Part shown: positions 61,115 to 64,000 of the stretch, one piece after another | Numbering within the stretch: position 1 is the first letter of the stretch | How the letters are laid out: every line of letters starts with the position of its first letter | From: JANPPS01 sp965246835 | GTDB lineage: Bacteria; Pseudomonadota; Alphaproteobacteria; Acetobacterales; Acetobacteraceae | NCBI GenBank assembly: GCA_965246835.1 | Contig: CBDFFQ010000001.1 | Span: 806,001 to 870,000, forward strand | Direction: 5' to 3' | DNA: 64,000 bases | Translations under genes and position numbers: made by a program | Notes under the pieces: model-generated | The model's database searches: none | What the model was told of the DNA's origin: nothing | What the model saw: only the letters and a program-made list of their open reading frames with translations

Positions 61115-61901
61115 GGGCCACCTCCGCCGCTTCGTCCTCGAGCTCGGCGCCGCGCTCGGTGAACAGCAGGTCGTGGATGCGCGTCTCGAGCCGGGCGGCG
61201 CTGCCATCCTCGGCCGTGACCTGGTCCACCCCGTCGATCTCCGCACGCACCCGGCCCGGATGCGGGGACAGCAGCAGGATGCGGTTGCCGATCCGGATCG
61301 CCTCCGCGATCGAGTGCGTCACGAACATCACGGTGAACTTCGTATCGGCCCAGAGTTGCAGCAATTCGTCCTGCATGCGGCGCCGGGTCAGGGCATCGAG
61401 GGCGGCGAAGGGTTCGTCCATCAGCAGGATGTCCGGTTCCATCGCCATGCCGCGCGCGATCGCCACACGCTGCTTCATGCCGCCCGAAAGCGTATGCGGC
61501 AGGCTGTCGGCGAATTTGGTGAGGCCGACCTTGTCGATATAGGCCCGCGCCCGCTCATGCGCCGCCGCTTTGCTCATGCGCCGCGCGACCAGCAGGGGAA
61601 AGCTGACATTGCCCAGCACCGTCTTCCACGGCATGAGCTGGTCGAATTCCTGGAACACCATCATGCGATCGGCGCCGGGCTCGGTCACGGGGCGGCCCTT
61701 GATGCGGATCGTGCCTTCGTCGGCCAACAGATACCCGCCGACCGCTTTCAACAGCGTGCTCTTGCCACAGCCGGACGGGCCGAGCACGACGTAGCGGTCC
61801 CCCTGCCGCACCTGGAAGCTGACCCGGTGCGTGGCCGTCACCAGGGAGGACGGCGTCTTGTAGCGGAGCGTGACGCCGGCAACATCGAGCAGGGGCTCCA
61901 T
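61107..61901 (-). CDS. ABC transporter ATPase, nitrate/sulfonate/taurine type
   Basis: 264 aa. Walker A LGPSGCGKSTLLKAVGG, Q-loop FQEFDQLMPWKTV, signature LSGGMKQRVAIARGMAM, Walker B ILLMDEPFAALDALTRR and H-loop VTHSIAEAI are intact. The QEFDQLMPW segment is typical of the TauB/SsuB/NrtD group. Start is ATG 61899-61901, overlapping the stop of the binding-protein gene. Confidence 0.92.
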   Translation of the reverse strand: MEPLLDVAGVTLRYKTPSSLVTATHRVSFQVRQGDRYVVLGPSGCGKSTLLKAVGGYLLADEGTIRIKGRPVTEPGADRMMVFQEFDQLMPWKTVLGNVSFPLLVARRMSKAAAHERARAYIDKVGLTKFADSLPHTLSGGMKQRVAIARGMAMEPDILLMDEPFAALDALTRRRMQDELLQLWADTKFTVMFVTHSIAEAIRIGNRILLLSPHPGRVRAEIDGVDQVTAEDGSAARLETRIHDLLFTERGAELEDEAAEVAHG

Positions 61902-62896
61902 CAATTGCCGTCCAGATCGTGGGAGACCGGGAACATGAAGTCCTTCCAGGAGGCGCCCCGGGTTCTCATCGTGCCCGTTTGGAACATATGCTCGGCCATG
62001 CGGAAGATGGCTTGCGGCGCCGTGCGGTAATCATCCATCCCGGGCTGCTGCATCATCTCGAACAGGTCGGTGGCCGGGGTCTTGTCGCCGGAGCCCTCGC
62101 GATAGATGTCGATCGCCTCCCGCGGGTGCGCCTTGATGAAGGAAGCGGCCTCGATCGTCGCGTCTTTCACGGCCTGGATCAGCTTGGGGTTGGCGTCGCC
62201 GAACTTGGTGGTGGCGAAGAAGATCGCGTTCGTGACCGGGCCGCCGGTGATCGCCCGGTCGGTCGTGATGACATGGGCGCCCGGCAGCCGCAGCTCCTGG
62301 AACACGAAGGGCGGCGCCGAAAAATGGCTCGCGACCTCATGCCGCGGATTGGACAGCGCGATGGCCGCGTCCGGATGGCTCATCTGCACGGTGTTGCCGT
62401 CCAGCTGCGCCCAGTTCGCCTGGCCGAAGGCCTGCACGGCCGCCATCTGCAGCAGGATCGCCTGGGTCGCGACCTTCACGGTCGGGACCGCGATCTTGTC
62501 CGTCGATGTAAAGTCGGCCAGCGTTTTGATGCGGGGATCGCGCGAGACCAGCACCAGCGGGAGCGCAGAGCTGGCGGCGATCGCCTTCACTCCGCCCCGG
62601 GTACGGTCCCAGAGCAGCAGCATGTTGCTGGGCCCGGTGTTCACCACATCAATGCTGCCGGCCAGCAGCGCGTCCGTGGCGTTGCCGCCGCCCGCGAAGG
62701 TCAGGTATTCGGCCGCAACCGGCGGCGCGCCGAGTGCGGCAGCGTGCTTCTCCACCAGCTTGAAACGCTCCATGACGTAGGTCGGCATGTAGATGATGCT
62801 GGGCTGGCGCGTGATGCGGATCACGGGCGCCTGGGCGAACCCGGCCGACCACATGCACGCCCAAAGCAGGGCCGCCAGCCACACCCGGATCACCAT
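61901..62896 (-). CDS. ABC transporter substrate-binding protein, NitT/TauT type
   Basis: 331 aa. Signal peptide MVIRVWLAALLWACMWSAGF with AQAP cleavage. Mature domain: RQPSIIYMPTYVMERFKLVE, GGGNATDALLAGSIDVVNTG and PSNMLLLWDR are the SsuA/TauA/NrtA opening. Ligand class cannot be told from sequence; sulfonates, nitrate, riboflavin or pyrimidine precursors are possible. ATG 62894-62896 is used, with AGGGG six bases upstream; TTG 62902 is the alternative. Confidence 0.9.
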   Translation of the reverse strand: MVIRVWLAALLWACMWSAGFAQAPVIRITRQPSIIYMPTYVMERFKLVEKHAAALGAPPVAAEYLTFAGGGNATDALLAGSIDVVNTGPSNMLLLWDRTRGGVKAIAASSALPLVLVSRDPRIKTLADFTSTDKIAVPTVKVATQAILLQMAAVQAFGQANWAQLDGNTVQMSHPDAAIALSNPRHEVASHFSAPPFVFQELRLPGAHVITTDRAITGGPVTNAIFFATTKFGDANPKLIQAVKDATIEAASFIKAHPREAIDIYREGSGDKTPATDLFEMMQQPGMDDYRTAPQAIFRMAEHMFQTGTMRTRGASWKDFMFPVSHDLDGN

Positions 62897-63000
62897 CCCC
62901 AACCCCTTTCCCGACTTCTTGCCGCGTTTTTCGCATCAAACCCGCGCCGCTGCCAGCCGTCTTGTGAGTAGCGGGGGCCCGGTGTACCCGGGACAGGCGG

Positions 63001-64000
63001 ATGGGGGAGAACAGGGTGCGGGTTCTTGGCATCGGGGCGCGGATCGATCTGGGGGACCTGTATCTCAGTCTGATGCGCGAGGGGCATGACGTCAGGGTTC
63101 ACGCGGCGGACCCTTCCTATGCCGGGTGCTTCGGCGGCATCATCGACAGCGTGCCGGACTGGCGGGCGGAGCTGGGCTGGGTCGGGCGGAACGGGCTGAT
63201 CCTGATCGAGAAGGTCGGGCTGGGCGCTTTGCAAGACGAGCTGCGCGTCGACGGATACCAGGTGATCGGCGGCAGCGCGCTGGGCGACCGGTTGGAATAC
63301 GACCGCGCTTTCGGTCAGGGCGTGTTGCAGGCGGCCGGGCTGCAGCTTGCGGCCTCCCAGGCGTTCGACGGTCCCACCGACGCGGCGGCGTGGCTCCGCC
63401 GCAATCCCGGGCGGATGGTGTTGAAGCACGACAACAACGCCCGCGCCACCTTCGTCGGCGACCATCCGGAGGGCGCCGACGTGCTGTTCCAGCTCGGCCG
63501 CACGCCGCCCGGGCGGGTGCTGCTGATGGAGCGGCTGGAGGGCATCGAGGTCGGCGTCGGCGCCTATTTCGACGGCACCCACTTCCTGACGCCCGCCTGC
63601 ATCGACTTCGAGCACAAGCGCTTCTTCAACGGCGAACGCGGCGAGATGACCGGGGAGATGGGGACGCTGCTGTCCTACGAGGGCGCCGGAGCCCTGTTCG
63701 AGGCCGCGCTCCGGCCGCTGGAGTCCAGGCTCGCGGTGTCCCGGCATGTGGGCTACGTCAACGTGAACCTGATCGCCAACGAGCGCGGGCTGTTCCCGCT
63801 CGAATTCACCTGCCGCTTCGGCAACCCCGGTTTCGCCGTCCTGGCGCCATTGCAGCGCGATGGCTGGGGTGACTTGCTGACCCGCATGATGCAGGGCGGG
63901 CACGCCACCTTCGCCACCGACCCCGGCTGGTGCGTCGGCATTTGCCTGACGGTGCCCGCCTTCCCGGCCGAAACACCGGGCGCCGATCCGGCGGACGATC
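63001..64000 (+). CDS. ATP-grasp GAR synthetase-like ligase, 3' end outside window
   Basis: 333 codons seen, gene continues past 64000. It resembles the ATP-grasp fold of phosphoribosylamine-glycine ligase: VLGIGARIDLGDLYLSLMRE (nucleotide-like N-domain), AWLRRNPGRMVLKHDNNARA with the lysine of the ATP-grasp, VLLMERLEGIEVGVGAYFDG, GEMTGEMGTLLSYEG and ISLP-like YVNVNLIANERGLFPLEFTC. The N-domain is shorter than in PurD and true purD is expected elsewhere, so it may be a GARS-like paralog of another pathway. ATG 63001 or GTG 63016 (GGGGGAGA upstream) could be the start. Confidence 0.75.
   Translation, partial: MGENRVRVLGIGARIDLGDLYLSLMREGHDVRVHAADPSYAGCFGGIIDSVPDWRAELGWVGRNGLILIEKVGLGALQDELRVDGYQVIGGSALGDRLEYDRAFGQGVLQAAGLQLAASQAFDGPTDAAAWLRRNPGRMVLKHDNNARATFVGDHPEGADVLFQLGRTPPGRVLLMERLEGIEVGVGAYFDGTHFLTPACIDFEHKRFFNGERGEMTGEMGTLLSYEGAGALFEAALRPLESRLAVSRHVGYVNVNLIANERGLFPLEFTCRFGNPGFAVLAPLQRDGWGDLLTRMMQGGHATFATDPGWCVGICLTVPAFPAETPGADPADD

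Overview
The window is GC-rich DNA (about two-thirds G+C) with densely packed genes, many overlapping as ATGA, GTGA or TGATG. It reads as a chromosomal segment of an alphaproteobacterium, probably Rhodospirillales/Acetobacterales. Gene content supports this: NDUFA12-mlaD-DUF2155, hda-ppk-ppx beside purM-purN, a TIGR02302/DUF4175 protein after lysA, a tiny aa3-oxidase subunit IV, and a C-P lyase operon with a DUF1045 gene. The order-level placement is inference.

Layout. 1-1.7 kb: 3'-truncated secreted esterase, tRNA-Leu(CAA), tRNA-Asn(GTT), and phnF, whose last codons lie inside the tRNA-Asn gene on the other strand. 1.7-10.1 kb: phosphonate C-P lyase locus phnGHIJKLM plus a DUF1045 2H-phosphoesterase, a dioxygenase-like and ferric-reductase-like pair, and phnN on the opposite strand. 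Five copies of a palindromic CCCTCTCCC...GGGAGAGGG repeat sit in this operon. They form the ends of PhnI and PhnJ and supply Shine-Dalgarno sequences for phnJ, phnK and the DUF1045 gene. A sixth copy lies between ppk and ppx. 10.1-15.9 kb: a gamma-glutamyltransferase homologue, lysA and the TIGR02302 protein. 15.9-20.9 kb: two tandem paralogous genes of a family I do not recognise. The second is split by an IS256-family element with clean 25-bp terminal repeats and an 8-bp target duplication; removing the element restores one open frame. 21.2-28.5 kb: a frameshifted DUF805 gene and a minus-strand operon for polyamine-type ABC uptake (binding protein, ATPase, two permeases) with an amidase and a second gamma-glutamyltransferase. 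28.6-33.6 kb: csaA, gpt, tRNA-Arg(ACG), a MOSC protein, a Sel1-repeat protein, otsB, DUF2155, a 71-aa protein, mlaD and an NDUFA12 homologue.

33.7-42.8 kb: a complete minus-strand Tad/Flp pilus operon (two prepilins separated by a terminator, then cpaA-B-C-D-E-F, tadB, tadC, tadD) with an unusually small CpaD and no TadE/F/G. 42.9-50.1 kb: lytic transglycosylase, a large GT-C-like membrane protein, a NarL-type regulator with a degenerate receiver, an OmpR-type regulator, an AT-rich intergenic block, and a hybrid histidine kinase. 50.3-58.1 kb: polyphosphate genes ppx and ppk, hda, an AI-2E-family exporter and a CDP-alcohol phosphatidyltransferase, divergent from purM-purN. 58.1-64 kb: oxidase subunit IV, ferredoxin-NADP reductase, an uncharacterised 348-aa protein, a nitrate/sulfonate-type ABC transporter, and a truncated ATP-grasp PurD-like gene.

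The most novel-looking material is the tandem unknown family at 15.9-20.9 kb and the use of repeat DNA as gene junctions in the phn operon. No CRISPR array, rRNA or phage was seen.
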